NCBI RefSeq assembly: GCF_021130785.1
Contig: NC_060214.1
Span: forward strand, 103,222,001 to 103,286,000
Direction of reading: 5' to 3'
From: Homalodisca vitripennis
Lineage: Eukaryota; Arthropoda; Insecta; Hemiptera; Cicadellidae
DNA length: 64,000 nt
Positions within the stretch are counted from its first letter, which is position 1. The number at the start of each line of letters is the position of its first letter. Both the position numbers and the translations under genes were made by a program. A model generated the notes under the pieces. It made no database searches and was not told where the DNA came from. It saw nothing but the letters and a program-made list of their open reading frames with translations. Below, piece after piece: positions 21,055 through 32,565 of this stretch.

Positions 21055-22798
21055 ACATTGAAGGGAGAGGGATGGTTCATTCCTTTCAACCGGATGTCTG
21101 CCAGAATATTTCTCCTTGCTTTGATTCTGTTGGTTACCAAACCTAGACTAGAATTCTTGCTTCAAGAAATACAGCAATGGAATAATTATTTAGAAAATGA
21201 AGCCACGAAAATTGTTCCAAGCAATAGAGATAAGTCAAATGAGCGCATTGATAATTTATATCAGTAAGTGTCAATTTATCTCAACCTTTCAAGTTATCTC
21301 GTTGGTGACTCATTTACAGAGAGATCACAAGAAGTTCTTCAAACTGATTGACCTTGAGATGATACTATTGACCTGTCACTATTATTAGAACTGCACCAAT
21401 AGAAGTATGCCCTCTAAACTTGTCAGATAAAGCTACAATCGAGTACAAAGAAAATAAATGATGGCACTTGAAAATTTAGCTGAGTTGAAAATAAGTATCG
21501 TAAATAAATGATTTATTCCAAAGCTAAGAAGCGTTGAAATGAATACAAAACTGATAGTCTACTATTCGCTACTCACTGTATAGTAGACTGTATATTACTG
21601 TATAGTAGCGTTATAACTGAAAATCCATGTTAAAGGGCGCTCCAAGGTTGTAATCGTTGATGATTAGAAGATTTTTTTATCGTTGGCCTTAGGGATATCA
21701 ATGATGGTAACGAGAAAATCACAGAATAAAAACAGGCTTGAGACAATCATGTGCCATTTTAACATGTGACATTTGGTAGATTGGTTAGTAGGATTTTCTT
21801 TACATTATACCTTAACTTTCGATACTCATTGAGTTTATTTGTGTATAGACGAGATAGAGTTCAATGATGGTGCATACTTCTCCATGGGGTTGGCTGAACT
21901 TTAGCAAAGCAAAGAACTGAAGGTGATATTTTGAGAATGAATAGGTTATAAACTTGAAATTGTGTATATTTTGATTAACCACGGATGATTTTGGCAACGT
22001 TCTTTTTCTGTCTGTCTATCTGCTTTTGTGTTTATCGCCGAATAACTTAAGAACGAATTGCGCTATGGATGTGAAATGTTACACTTAACGTCATTTCTAC
22101 ATAGGAAACAATGTTTGATGACGGGCAAATAGCTGAGCCTTTACATTGCGTAAATATCCGCAGGATATCTCGAGAGCGGTATTATCCGTAAGGCTTGGGA
22201 TTTAACTGAGGTCCAAGAGTATAACAATAGGAGTTTTAATATTTTACATAGTGACATATGTAGTCTAATTATCCACAAAAAGTTTGGCTGGTACAATGTC
22301 TCTTTTGTCTGCTGAGAAATGTAAACATATATTTTCTATATAGTTAATTGTCTGTCTGTCCATAGGGGACAGTTTTGCATGCAACCTCAGTGAAACCTGT
22401 TACGTGACAAGTGACTTAACGTTTTACTACTTTGTTTATTTGTACACTAAACTGTTCAAAAGGAAGTGAAATACGCTATTTCACTAATTTAATATCTCCT
22501 TATCAGAGTAAAGAAATGTAGTACGTTTTAAATGATCTTACTTTTAGAGTTTTATTTAATTTAGTACTTGGTAAGTTATTTTGTAACAGCTACACATTCT
22601 TGAAGTATTCTTATTTTCGAAATAATGAACTCCAAGAATTTAATATTCCTTTAAAATTAAAACATTAGCAATAGTACCGATGTATTACGAAATAAAAAAT
22701 GAAATAAACCGGCATAGGTAGTCTATTTGTATTTCGATTCGAAAACCTTTGATGCGTACAACCTTCGCTAGTACCTTTCACATTATTAAAATATACTA
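21055..22798. other. anonymous AT-rich sequence with an old repeat
   Basis: No supported gene. A stretch near 21830-21960 resembles 56130-56200 (shared blocks TTCAATGATGGT/TTTAATGATGGT and CTCCATGGG(G/A)TTGGCT), indicating a low-copy dispersed repeat. Confidence 0.45.
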
Positions 22799-23129
22799 TA
22801 CAGGGTGTTCAAAAATAAGGAAAATATTTGGGATTTTGTTAAATGAGTAAAAATAGACTAAATAAAAATCCTTTAATATATGGTCAATTTTGTTTAGTTG
22901 ATGTCTGCTTACCTATCGGTTTTTTTTTAAATATTTTTAATATCACAACTCAGGATCGATGTGTTATGGCGTTGTAATTTTACATGTTTGTGTCTCTTAT
23001 TAGACTATTACTTTTTGATGAAAGAAAATCATCTGCATTTTTAGTTAATGGGACCTTTTCGACAGTTCAAAAATGATTAACATTCTTAAAAGTTGGGTCG
23101 TTAAAAGCCTCAAAGTCAATACCTTTTGT

Positions 23130-23300
23130 TATGTACCTCAAAGATCGCAAAGTGAACTCTTTAATTGTTTGACATCAGAAACAGCTAGACTGCAAAATAT
23201 AGTGTAATCTAGTGAAGAGGTATTCTTATCGCATCATCAGGTGCACAATTGAGTGGACTACGATGTTTTAGACACAATCTCTAGGCACAGTGGCGGACTG
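23130..23300 (-). repeat. dispersed repeat family A, copy 2
   Basis: The reverse complement aligns with 555-790 and 38530-38690 through GATTGTGTCTAAAACATCG, CTCAATTGTGCACCTGA, AATACCTCTTCAC and AAAGAGTTCAC. Same comments as for the other copies. Confidence 0.6.
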
Positions 23301-23439
23301 AGTTTTCTAAACATAACTTGGGTATGGTGGAAAGTATTGATTCGATGTGAATGTTGAGTTAAGCTTCAATTCACCTTCCTTTTTTGGATATCTTCAGAGG
23401 AACATCGACTTCAAATTCCAGACGCTGCACTAAGAGGAA

Positions 23440-24424
23440 GATTCTGTTTATTTGTATCTTTTTAACCATATTCCAATATATTTGCCAACATATTTGAACG
23501 TCCTTTATAAATAGTCTACATTTCATTTAATAGCTAAATGTTTTACCATGGAATGTACTGGTAATAGCCCAGGAGACGCAGGTATCAACTCTATAAGAGC
23601 AGCGGTGTACAGCTACTAGTACCTATAAGAGCTCGTAAGTCATCAAGGTCAATCACAATTCTACCAGTAGCAGATGCCAGACATGTAGAGTTGCGTCGAT
23701 TTCAGGATTAATCTCTTGAGAGTTTTATCTAATCAGACGACATGTCCGCGTTGCCCAACCCCTAGTGCCTCCATCTACCACTGCTTAAATCCCTGGTACA
23801 ATGGCGGCTTTGACGTTTTCCCCATAAGAGCCTAAATGCACGTCCAGAAGTTATTTAGTTTTTTGTAAATTGTTATTTGTTTAGTATATAAACGATGAAG
23901 TACCTAAAAGTTTGAGATTTTTTCTAGATAACCTATAAAATTACAGAACACACTAAACGAGCTTGGATGCGTAATAATAATATCTTGTAAATAAGACATC
24001 CCCCATAATTCTACGATTTACAATAAGGTCGTAAAAGTGCATCAGGTGTAGCATTGTTTTAATGGGACTACAGTCTGGATGGTCACCAGTGCAGTGGGAC
24101 TGTTCTTACGGCATTATCCCTTACCCTAGAGACTGTTCCTCAAAAACAACTTTAATAACTTTTTACTATTGATATATTACTTCTAATATGTAATTGTATC
24201 TGTCTTGGTATTCATTTAGTTTATAATAGATTTTTACACCGATGCTTTGGATTCTAACATTAAAAGAGTATTAATTTAGTTTTTGCACGTTTTCAAAAAT
24301 TTTGGTTATACTGATATATTTCTGGCTTGCTCTTTTTGACAATATAAAATATTTAACGACATGTGTATATTAAAGGAGTATTTGCAAGAATTAAATCTAG
24401 ATAACATTTTTTTTTATAAAAAGG
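23440..24424. other. anonymous sequence
   Basis: I see nothing supportable as gene, RNA or element in this stretch. Confidence 0.4.
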
Positions 24425-24643
24425 AGAGGCCGAATCCCTTTTAAGCCTTATTCTGTCCGTTTTCATGGGTCACTGACCTGTGCGAGGATCTTATCAAACA
24501 GAATAAGGGGGAGAATCGATACAGTACAAGGTAGATTGTATTGATAAAAAGTGCTTCAGTCACAGACAGGATTTGAACCTGCGCTATCTCTAACTCAGAC
24601 CCAAAGTCCAAGGTCTTATTCCACTCGGCCATCGGCACTCCCA
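24425..24643 (-). mobile_element. class II tRNA-derived SINE, copy 1
   Basis: On the minus strand a tRNA-like head starts near 24643. It has A box TGGCCGAGTGG (the Leu/Ser class II form), an anticodon-loop-like TTGGACTTTGGGTCTGA, a long variable region and a perfect B box GGTTCAAATCC. The body that follows (GCACTTTTT, TGTACTGTATCGATTCTCCCCC, GTTTGATAAG, CGCACAG) is shared with 33567-33770. The head has lost cloverleaf pairing in places and the pair is diverged, so this is an old SINE family, not a working tRNA. Confidence 0.75.
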
Positions 24644-24973
24644 ATAATTTGATAGTCTGAAATTTGATGCTGATTGTCACCGCAGTGGGTTCAAAATCCA
24701 GTCAGTGGTTTTCTTGTATCTATTAGGATGCTGATGGAGACTCAAAATAGAAAGGTAAAAGGATTGTCAAGATGATATCATATCAGATAAGTAGATTATA
24801 ACAAGTGTCTGATAAGAAACCACAGTTGCTTCTTCAAGCATCACGGGATCCATCTACGACTGTAGGCGAATTGTGGCTGAGCTGGTGCTTGAGTGTCTGC
24901 ACAAAGCTGAAAGAGATACCATCAATATTCGTCCTCTATGTTTGTCTGACGCGATAGACCAGTCCAACCCCAG

Positions 24974-25270
24974 TTAGTGATGGGGGAATCGAATACTTAA
25001 AAGGATCGAATACAGTGTATTCAAAAGCACCCTTATATTCGAATATGTATTTGAATACTTTTTCAAACAGACAAGTCTAGACTTGTCTTACTTCCTTCCC
25101 GTACCGCATTGTTTCTTGGATATTTGGAAGTGCCTGAAACATATATTTATTGACCCGCTACTCCAGTTCCGTCTGAAAGATTCTTTTCTACTGCAAGTTT
25201 TGTCACCAATGATCGTAGAAATAGATTGAAGCCAAAACTATCAATCATATTTTGTTTTTACACGACATGA
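24974..25270 (+). pseudogene. hAT transposase C-terminal remnant
   Basis: Codons 25154-25270 encode PATPVPSERFFSTASFV followed by TNDRRNRLKPKLSII and a stop. This is the signature of the hAT C-terminal dimerisation region (P-A-T-x-x-x-S-E-R-x-F-S-x-x-x-x-x-x-x-x-R-x-x-L). Upstream, 24974-25070 reads TAGTGATGGGGGAATCGAATAC with repeated GAATAC blocks, as in the terminal region of some hAT families. The DDE core is missing, so this is an internally deleted copy. Confidence 0.75.
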
Positions 25271-25417
25271 AATAAACATTCTTTTTTGTCTTCATTATTT
25301 AACAATGTATTTATTAATTGAATATAAATGTACAATTATACATTTTGTCAAGTTTGAAAATTTTTAATGACTTATTCCAAATTACGAATTTCCCCTTAAT
25401 TGTTCTTTTCATAGTCC

Positions 25418-25487
<70 letters not shown>
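25418..25487. repeat. (TA)n microsatellite
   Basis: A tract of about 33 TA units borders the element that starts ACTAGCGGGCCCGGCG. Confidence 0.9.
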
Positions 25488-26397
25488 TAGCGGGCCCGGC
25501 GCGCTTTGCTGCGCATTTCAATAATTTTTTGCAAAAGTTGCCCGCGGCTTCGCACGCAATTTCCCGTTGAAAACAGTACACTATATTCACTTATTCTTTT
25601 TCTATCACATTCTAAACATTGCTGAGATAATTGATAGTCGTTCCATCGTGAGCCTCTTGGGCGTATTATGAAGGTATGTACCATATTCCTGCCTCTATCT
25701 AGCTGTTACCCACGGCTTCGCACGCAAATCTTAAGAACCGAAGTCCTTATATTACTTAATAAATTTTTTTTTTACTATAATAAATTTTAGATTAAATTAG
25801 TTATATCTCCGATGCCACGATTGAGCTTGCTTTGTTGTCTCGATCGAGAGAATATGTACACACGGAGTTTTGAGAACCATACTTCTGTCAAAAAAAACAA
25901 CTAAGGTTGATTTTATAACATTCTTTATATTTGTAGCCAACGTAAGATAGTAATTATGATATCTGCATTACTCTTCTGATCAAGCATGAGCATGGTTTAT
26001 ATTAAATAAATATTGCAGTTAAAGGTGAATTTTTACGTCAAATTTGAATTGTATTATCTGGATAGTAAAGTCTATGTTTAACAGTGATTGCAAAAACAGT
26101 TTAAACAAAATTTGTCGTTTCTCTTAAGCTTACTCTATGCTTTAAAACTATAAGTGTAATATATGTTTACAAAGAACAGCTGATTAAAAATTTGAAAAGA
26201 CGTTAACATATGTTTGCTGCAATGCATTTCTTATGGGTATTTCTGTAACCAGTGGGGCGGAATCCTGAATCGGGAAAGGGATGGGCATAGCTTATAAACC
26301 TTCTCCGTGGAAAAATACATATACGTACAAATTTTCATCATGATCGGTCCAATAGTTCACGATTCCATAAAGGACAAACATACAAACATTCATTTTT
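25488..26397. mobile_element. anonymous dispersed repeat bracketed by (TA)n
   Basis: The left end reads TAGCGGGCCCGGCGCGCTTT and the block GCGGCTTCGCACGCAA recurs about 165 bp later. The right end contains ATCATGATCGGTCCAATAG and AAGGACAAACATACAAACATT before TATATATAGATA. This combination of a C/G-rich 'ACTAGC-CCCGGC-CTTCG' start and 'GGACAAACAAACAAAC' end running into TATATATA is a recurrent layout of insect repeats, but I cannot name the class with confidence. No transposase or RT was recognised. Confidence 0.6.
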
Positions 26398-26515
<118 letters not shown>

Positions 26516-27751
26516 TTTTCGTAAAGTTACTGTTTTAAAAATCCAAAAGAGTTCGAAATCATAGTAGTAGCTCCCAAAAATGTTTAAAAGTTATAAATAA
26601 TTTGATTTTGATTCTGACGAAGACAGCCACCCGCTGACGGAGTATCGAAAAGAGTTATTAGTATCACGGTTAAATTAATAACGTAATAATCTTTCAAATT
26701 TGAAATCTCAATAGTACCAAATCTTTCTGTCAAGGAATCTTGCAGCACTGACACGCCCCTCATGGAAGTGTCAACCCCTGATGGTGCAATGATTAATTGA
26801 TGTAATATGTCTTGCTCCCTTCGCGGGCGGCTCGTCAATAAATAATCCCGATCCTACCACCTCCTGCGCCTCCTTAAAGGTTAATGAATCATTAACACCT
26901 CTGTTAAGAAAGCTATCTTCTCTCGCGTATAGTCTAGTTTGATCAATGTATTCCCAATATTATTTGGTTTTGGATTGTGATTATTTTGAACCGATTAGGT
27001 GGTAATACGCAACACATATTTTATCTATAAAATAATAATTATTATCCAAACAGAACCAAGGTTTGGGTTTTATTGGTAACAAAAGGTGATATTAAACCTT
27101 TTTCGCCTTCTCAATTTTGGAGGAAATCTTGATTTTACATATCGCTATGGATTTGAAAAAGCACAACCCGTGACAAATTTTAATGGCTTTAGAAAAAACC
27201 TCCCTCTATTTCTCCAAAAATTAGAACGTAATGGTAAGCAGCTTGGAAATTTTAAAAGAGAAAATATATTTCATTTATCAAACGATTTCAACATTAATAC
27301 ACAGTTAAACAAATAGTTCATGTATTTGGTAACGGTATTGCAACGAGCAACAGTGTTGAGACCAATACAGCCACAGTTATAATATGAAAACACATTAAAA
27401 AATAAAACAGTGAAGAAAATTAACATTAGCTGAGAGACCGTATCAATAAGTGATATATTAACAATAACATTTCCGAAATTATCACCTAGTATTAACGCAA
27501 AAAAAATACTAACAATAATAAGGTTTGTGCAAAGGTTTATACAGAGTGTTCAGTAAAACTGTTCCAATACTTTGGGATTTTGTTTTATACATAAAAATGA
27601 GCAAAAAGGTTTATGTGCAGGTATGTCCTAAAACCATTATTTTTCCGTCTGTCTGTCTCTATGGGTGTTTTATAAAAAAATATATATCTTTTGAACCAGT
27701 TAAGATAAAGTTATGAAACTTGAGAATAGTATTGACCTTTGATAGATCTTT

Positions 27752-27893
27752 GCAAATAAAATATTAACAAAATACTTTTACCCGTTTCAAAATGCCGGAC
27801 GTTAGTAGATTTCAGTTATTTTGATGGAATAATTTAATTGTCCGCCATTTTGAAACAGGTGGAAGGATTTTGTTAATATTTTATTTTAACAAT
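27752..27893. repeat. inverted repeat (hairpin)
   Basis: AAATAAAATATTAACAAAATA...CCGTTTCAAAATG-CGGAC on the left is mirrored by GTCCGCCATTTTGAAAC...GATTTTGTTAATATTTTATTT on the right, with arms of about 50 nt and a centre near 27822. Probably the core of a foldback element, because TCTGTCTGTC-type blocks occur outside both arms. Confidence 0.7.
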
Positions 27894-28059
27894 ATAAAAA
27901 ATAAGCCATTCAAGACATATATAAGACCTAGTGTAGGCAGTTTTCAAAATAAACTTTATGTACGTCTGTCAGTTCGTGTACAAGAAAAATTCATGCCGAA
28001 GATCACAGCAACCTGTCCAGCGTTTGACCCCAGTTTTAGACGAACAGACGAAGTGCCAA

Positions 28060-28981
28060 ACTAGTGAAAAAAATGAAGAACTTCATTAGGTAAATTGCCC
28101 TGAGAAAATAGATTCCAAGTACATAGACCGAAGACATTTTTTAATGACAGATTCAAACATTTTAAACAATTCTTTGTTACATAAACGTAGTATGGTTACT
28201 TACTATTTATGTAATGCATTACGGAAATGTACTTAGACGTTTTAAACGATGATAAACCTAAGTGATAAGCAGAATCCGCTTAAAACCACTATCTCGAGCG
28301 TTATCTGTCCCGGAAGAAATCCTTGATAACAGAGACGCTAGCTCAAGTTGAGTTGACGTTCGTAGCCTTACCAATGTGGAATACTGATTAGTAAATCAAA
28401 TATCAAAAAGAGCCGTTTTCGTAAAATTAAATGTAATTTATACAGATTAGACCCTCAGGAATAAATATGTCTCCTACAAAAATTGTGACAGTATTTTTGC
28501 CATTTTTATTGTACTTGTAGCTGATTTTTACCCCTATAATACTAATTCAAAGTCAGGACATAGCATCTTTTACATCTTTTTTATCAAGCAGTTTTATGTT
28601 TACTGAGCACTTATCTCATGACAGAAATCGCGTTAGTTAATAAAAGTATTCTTATACAGTTGCCTTCTTCATATCTTTTGGCGGAATTCAAGTTTTCAAT
28701 ACTTTGTAGGTTTCCTATATAGTACATTATAAATGAGAAAGTTTGTGAAGGTGTTTGGATGTTAGATACACAAATACACACAACCCATGTGGCAGATTTG
28801 GACGAAATGTGGCATTCAACTATGAAATGAAATGAAAAATGTCTATTACATAGATTAGATATTATTACATAGATATTACATAGATATTAAAATCAAACAT
28901 GGGCATATTTTTATTCTAAAATACCATTCACAAATATTCCTAAAGTAATTGAAAAATTGTATTTACTGTATTTTGTATTTG

Positions 28982-28985
<4 letters not shown>
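28060..28985. other. anonymous AT-rich sequence
   Basis: I see no gene or element. A short ATAGAT/TTACAT repetition occurs near 28845-28885. Confidence 0.4.

Positions 28986-28986
<1 letters not shown>

Positions 28987-29034
<48 letters not shown>
28987..29034. repeat. (TA)n microsatellite, left border of the tRNA array
   Basis: About 23 TA units run directly into the trailer sequence (ATTTCAATAAAC on the plus strand) of the outermost array unit, the same junction as in the solitary copy at about 8836. Confidence 0.9.
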
Positions 29035-29038
<4 letters not shown>

Positions 29039-29065
29039 CAATAAACATTGAATCGCAAAAAGTAC

Positions 29066-29136
29066 TTGCTCCGCCGGGAGTCGAACCCGGATCTCTCACT
29101 TGCCGGGTGAATGTGCTACCATTACACCACAGAGCG
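29066..29136 (-). tRNA. tRNA-like gene, array copy 1, apparent anticodon GGC
   Basis: Same 71-nt sequence as the solitary gene at 8734-8804: cloverleaf complete except an unpaired C1/A72, A and B boxes intact, loop CCGGCAA with C33, and a T5 terminator following (AAAAA at 29058-29062 region on the plus strand). Confidence 0.8.
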
Positions 29137-29317
29137 CTTACTTTTCCCGATTCAATTATTTTGTATTTGGCCGTATCTGTCACATATGTGTTTAAATAAG
29201 CAAACTAACATATGATCGGAAGACCAAATACCTGTCAAATGACTTTTATTTACGTTAAATTGTATAAATGGCAATAGCCTTATTTAATTTCAATAAACAT
29301 TGAATCGCAAAAAGTAC

Positions 29318-29388
29318 TTGCTCCACCGGGAGTCGAACCCGGATCTCTCACTTGCCGGGTGAATGTGCTACCATTACACCACAGAGCG
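29318..29388 (-). tRNA. tRNA-like gene, array copy 2
   Basis: As copy 1, with one substitution (CTCCACC for CTCCGCC on the plus strand) that turns the G7-C66 pair into G-U, so pairing is kept. Confidence 0.8.
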
Positions 29389-29576
29389 CTTACTTTTCCC
29401 GATTCAATTATTTTGTATTTTGTATTTGGCCGTATCTGTCACATATGTGTTTAAATAAGCAAACTAACATATGATCGGAAGACCAAATACCTGTCAAATG
29501 ACTTTTATTTACGTTAAATTGTATAAATGGCAATAGCCTTATTTAATTTCAATAAACATTGAATCGCAAAAAGTAC

Positions 29577-29647
29577 TTGCTCCGCCGGGAGTCGAACCCG
29601 GATCTCTCACTTGCCGGGTGAATGTGCTACCATTACACCACAGAGCG
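29577..29647 (-). tRNA. tRNA-like gene, array copy 3
   Basis: Identical by eye to copy 1, with a T5 run downstream. Confidence 0.8.
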
Positions 29648-29836
29648 CTTACTTTTCCCGATTCAATTATTTTGTATTTTGTATTTGGCCGTATCTGTCA
29701 CATATGTGTTTAAATAAGCAAACTAACATATGATCGGAAGACCAAATACCTGTCAAATGACTTTTATTTACGTTAAATTGTATAAATGGTCAATAGCCTT
29801 ATTTAATTTCAATAAACATTGAATCGCAAAAAGTAC

Positions 29837-29907
29837 TTGCTCCGCCGGGAGTCGAACCCGGATCTCTCACTTGCCGGGTGAATGTGCTACCATTACACCA
29901 CAGAGCG
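29837..29907 (-). tRNA. tRNA-like gene, array copy 4
   Basis: Identical by eye to copy 1; the unit spacer on its left carries one extra T. Confidence 0.8.
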
Positions 29908-30095
29908 CTTACTTTTCCCGATTCAATTATTTTGTATTTTGTATTTGGCCGTATCTGTCACATATGTGTTTAAATAAGCAAACTAACATATGATCGGAAG
30001 ACCAAATACCTGTCAAATGACTTGTATTTACGTTAAATTGTATAAATGTCAATAGCCTTATTTAATTTCAATAAACATTGAATCGCAAAAAGTAC

Positions 30096-30166
30096 TTGCT
30101 CCGCCGGGAGTCGAACCCGGATCTCTCACTTGCCGGGTGAATGTGCTACCATTACACCACAGAGCG
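30096..30166 (-). tRNA. tRNA-like gene, array copy 5
   Basis: Identical by eye to copy 1. Confidence 0.8.
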
Positions 30167-30354
30167 CTTACTTTTTCCCGATTCAATTATTTTGTATTTT
30201 GTATTTGGCCGTATCTGTCACATATGTGTTTAAATAAGCAAACTAACATATGATCGGAAGACCAAATACCTGTCAAATGACTTGTATTTACGTTAAATTG
30301 TATAAATGTCAATAGCCTTATTTAATTTCAATAAACATTGAATCGCAAAACTAC

Positions 30355-30425
30355 TTGCTCCGCCGGGAGTCGAACCCGGATCTCTCACTTGCCGGGTGAA
30401 TGTGCTACCATTACACCACAGAGCG
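30355..30425 (-). tRNA. tRNA-like gene, array copy 6
   Basis: The gene is identical by eye to copy 1, but the downstream run is T4 (GTAGTTTTGC) instead of T5. Confidence 0.78.
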
Positions 30426-30613
30426 CTTACTTTTCCCGATTCAATTATTTTGTATTTTGTATTTGGCCGTATCTGTCACATATGTGTTTAAATAAGCAAA
30501 CTAACATATGATCGGAAGACCAAATACCTGTCAAATGACTTTTATTTACGTTAAATTGTATAAATGGCAATAGCCTTATTTAATTTCAATAAACATTGAA
30601 TCGCAAAAAGTAC

Positions 30614-30684
30614 TTGCTCCGCCGGGAGTCGAACCCGGATCTCTCACTTGCCGGGTGAATGTGCTACCATTACACCACAGAGCG
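30614..30684 (-). tRNA. tRNA-like gene, array copy 7
   Basis: Identical by eye to copy 1, with a T5 run downstream. Confidence 0.8.
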
Positions 30685-30872
30685 CTTACTTTTCCCGATT
30701 CAATTATTTTGTATTTTGTATTTGGCCGTATCTGTCACATATGTGTTTAAATAAGCAAACTAACATATGATCGGAAGACCAAATACCTGTCAAATGACTT
30801 TTATTTACGTTAAATTGTATAAATGGCAATAGCCTTATTTAATTTCAATAAACATTGAATCGCAAAAAGTAC

Positions 30873-30943
30873 TTGCTCCGCCGGGAGTCGAACCCGGATC
30901 TCTCACTTGCCGGGTGAATGTGCTACCATTACACCACAGAGCG
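30873..30943 (-). tRNA. tRNA-like gene, array copy 8
   Basis: Identical by eye to copy 1, with a T5 run downstream. Confidence 0.8.
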
Positions 30944-31130
30944 CTTACTTTTCCCGATTCAATTATTTTGTATTTTGTATTTGGCCGTATCTGTCACATA
31001 TGTGTTTAAATAAGCAAACTAACATATGATCGGAAGACCAAATACCTGTCAAATGACTTTTATTTACGTTAAATTGTATAAATGTCAATAGCCTTATTTA
31101 ATTTCAATAAACATTGAATCGCAAAACTAC

Positions 31131-31205
31131 TTGCTCCGCCGGGAGTCGAATTTACCCGGATCTCTCACTTGCCGGGTGAATGTGCTACCATTACACCACA
31201 GAGCG
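31131..31205 (-). pseudogene. tRNA-like gene, array copy 9, disrupted
   Basis: A 4-nt insertion (TTTA on the plus strand near 31151) splits the T loop and the B box, which should remove both the T-arm fold and TFIIIC binding. The rest matches copy 1, and the trailing T-run is T4 as in copy 6. Confidence 0.85.
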
Positions 31206-31391
31206 CTTACTTTTCCCGATTCAATTCAATTATTTTGTATTTGGCCGTATCTGTCACATATGTGTTTAAATAAGCAAACTAACATATGATCGGAAGACCA
31301 AATACCTGTCAAATGACTTTTATTTACGTTAAATTGTATAAATGGCAATAGCCTTATTTAATTTCAATAAACATTGAATCGCAAAAAGTAC

Positions 31392-31462
31392 TTGCTCCGC
31401 CGGGAGTCGAACCCGGATCTCTCACTTGCCGGGTGAATGTGCTACCATTACACCACAGAGCG
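31392..31462 (-). tRNA. tRNA-like gene, array copy 10
   Basis: Identical by eye to copy 1. Confidence 0.8.
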
Positions 31463-31643
31463 CTTACTTTTCCCGATTCAATTATTTTGTATTTGGCCGT
31501 ATCTGTCACATATGTGTTTAAATAAGCAAACTAACATATGATCGGAAGACCAAATACCTGTCAAATGACTTTTATTTACGTTAAATTGTATAAATGGCAA
31601 TAGCCTTATTTAATTTCAATAAACATTGAATCGCAAAAAGTAC

Positions 31644-31714
31644 TTGCTCCGCCGGGAGTCGAACCCGGATCTCTCACTTGCCGGGTGAATGTGCTACCAT
31701 TACACCACAGAGCG
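31644..31714 (-). tRNA. tRNA-like gene, array copy 11
   Basis: Identical by eye to copy 1. To its right the next unit breaks off at the T-run position and continues as (TA)n. Confidence 0.8.
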
Positions 31715-31891
31715 CTTACTTTTCCCGATTCAATTATTTTGTATTTGGCCGTATCTGTCACATATGTGTTTAAATAAGCAAACTAACATATGATCGGAAG
31801 ACCAAATACCTGTCAAATGACTTTTATTTACGTTAAATTGTATAAATGGCAATAGCCTTATTTAATTTCAATAAACATTGAATCGTAAAAA

Positions 31892-31893
<2 letters not shown>

Positions 31894-31953
<60 letters not shown>
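31894..31953. repeat. (TA)n microsatellite, right border of the tRNA array
   Basis: About 29 TA units begin where a twelfth tRNA gene would start (AAAAAGTATATATA). Confidence 0.9.
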
Positions 31954-31955
<2 letters not shown>

Positions 31956-32565
31956 CGCACAATATGGTATGATATTATTAACGCATAATACATTTTTATT
32001 CATACTTCTGTCTAATAAAATGAACACGCTGATTTTTTGAATACAATAATTATTTTCTTGTAAAATTTTAAATTGCTATTAATTATAAGTTTAAAAATGT
32101 TTATTTTTAATGATGTGCAGCATTGCTTTTATTTTAATATTTATATTTGGCTCATATTGATTTCTTATTAAAATTTGTAATTCTATTAATTGGAGTTTTG
32201 AGTTGTTTATAGAAAACTCATTTCGATCACATCAGTGATTAAATATAATTAGTTATAAGTAGTTAATATTTCCATCTAGCTTTGATAGACAGGCATCTTA
32301 AAGATTATTAGATGGTTGTTGATTCTAGAATGTTAGATTACATCAAAGGTAATACCGTAATCAAAGTGAACACGTTTTATAAATTTCAGACTTTCAACCG
32401 TTTGAAAGAAGGGTCTCCAACTTTGGGAGTGGAGGTTGTGTTGGGTAAGGGTCTTCTGAACCCTAATTTTCAGGTTACACAACTAATTACCTCTTTACAA
32501 CGGGGTTTGGAAATGTGGAAATGGGAATATGTAAAATTCATATTTACATTACAGATCCTTCATAC

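Larger units (their letters stand above)
29035..31893 (-). repeat. tandem array of eleven tRNA-bearing units (period about 259 bp)
   Basis: Eleven head-to-tail units are oriented on the minus strand. Spacings between successive tRNA segments are 252, 259, 260, 259, 259, 259, 259, 258, 261 and 252 bp. Each unit has a conserved leader (CATTTGACAGGTATTTGG to GGGAAAAGTAAG), a tRNA-like gene, a T4 or T5 run, a trailer and a spacer of about 60 bp (AAATAAGGCTATTG to AATAAAAGT). Units are nearly identical; small differences include presence or absence of a second TTTTGTAT block and AAAAG versus AAAC before the gene. Both ends of the array meet (TA)n. The regularity indicates recent amplification by unequal exchange or rolling replication. 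Confidence 0.93.

Noticed and set aside
20953..21267. Plus-strand open frame of about 100 codons
   Set aside because: It crosses the right terminus of the hAT element and the target duplication, so it cannot be one gene.
22800..22860. CAGGGTGTTCAAAAATAAGG as the left end of a mariner-like element
   Set aside because: No matching inverted end was found downstream, so only a possible decayed terminus remains.
29066..29136. Calling the array genes tRNA-Gly because of the TGGTGTAATGG D arm
   Set aside because: The anticodon loop is CCGGCAA, so the anticodon cannot be GCC, TCC or CCC in a five-pair stem; the D-arm similarity (also shared with tRNA-Gln) is not enough.
28957..29199. Open frames through (TA)n giving poly-Ile-Tyr and a GSTPGG-type peptide
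   Set aside because: These are translations of (TA)n and of the tRNA-like gene, also seen at 8533-8989, 25318-25590, 26307-26564, 31833-32027 and 43005-43326.
28987..31953. CRISPR array, suggested by regularly spaced near-identical units
   Set aside because: The period of 259 bp, the conservation of both 'repeat' and 'spacer', and the tRNA fold exclude CRISPR; the genome is eukaryotic.
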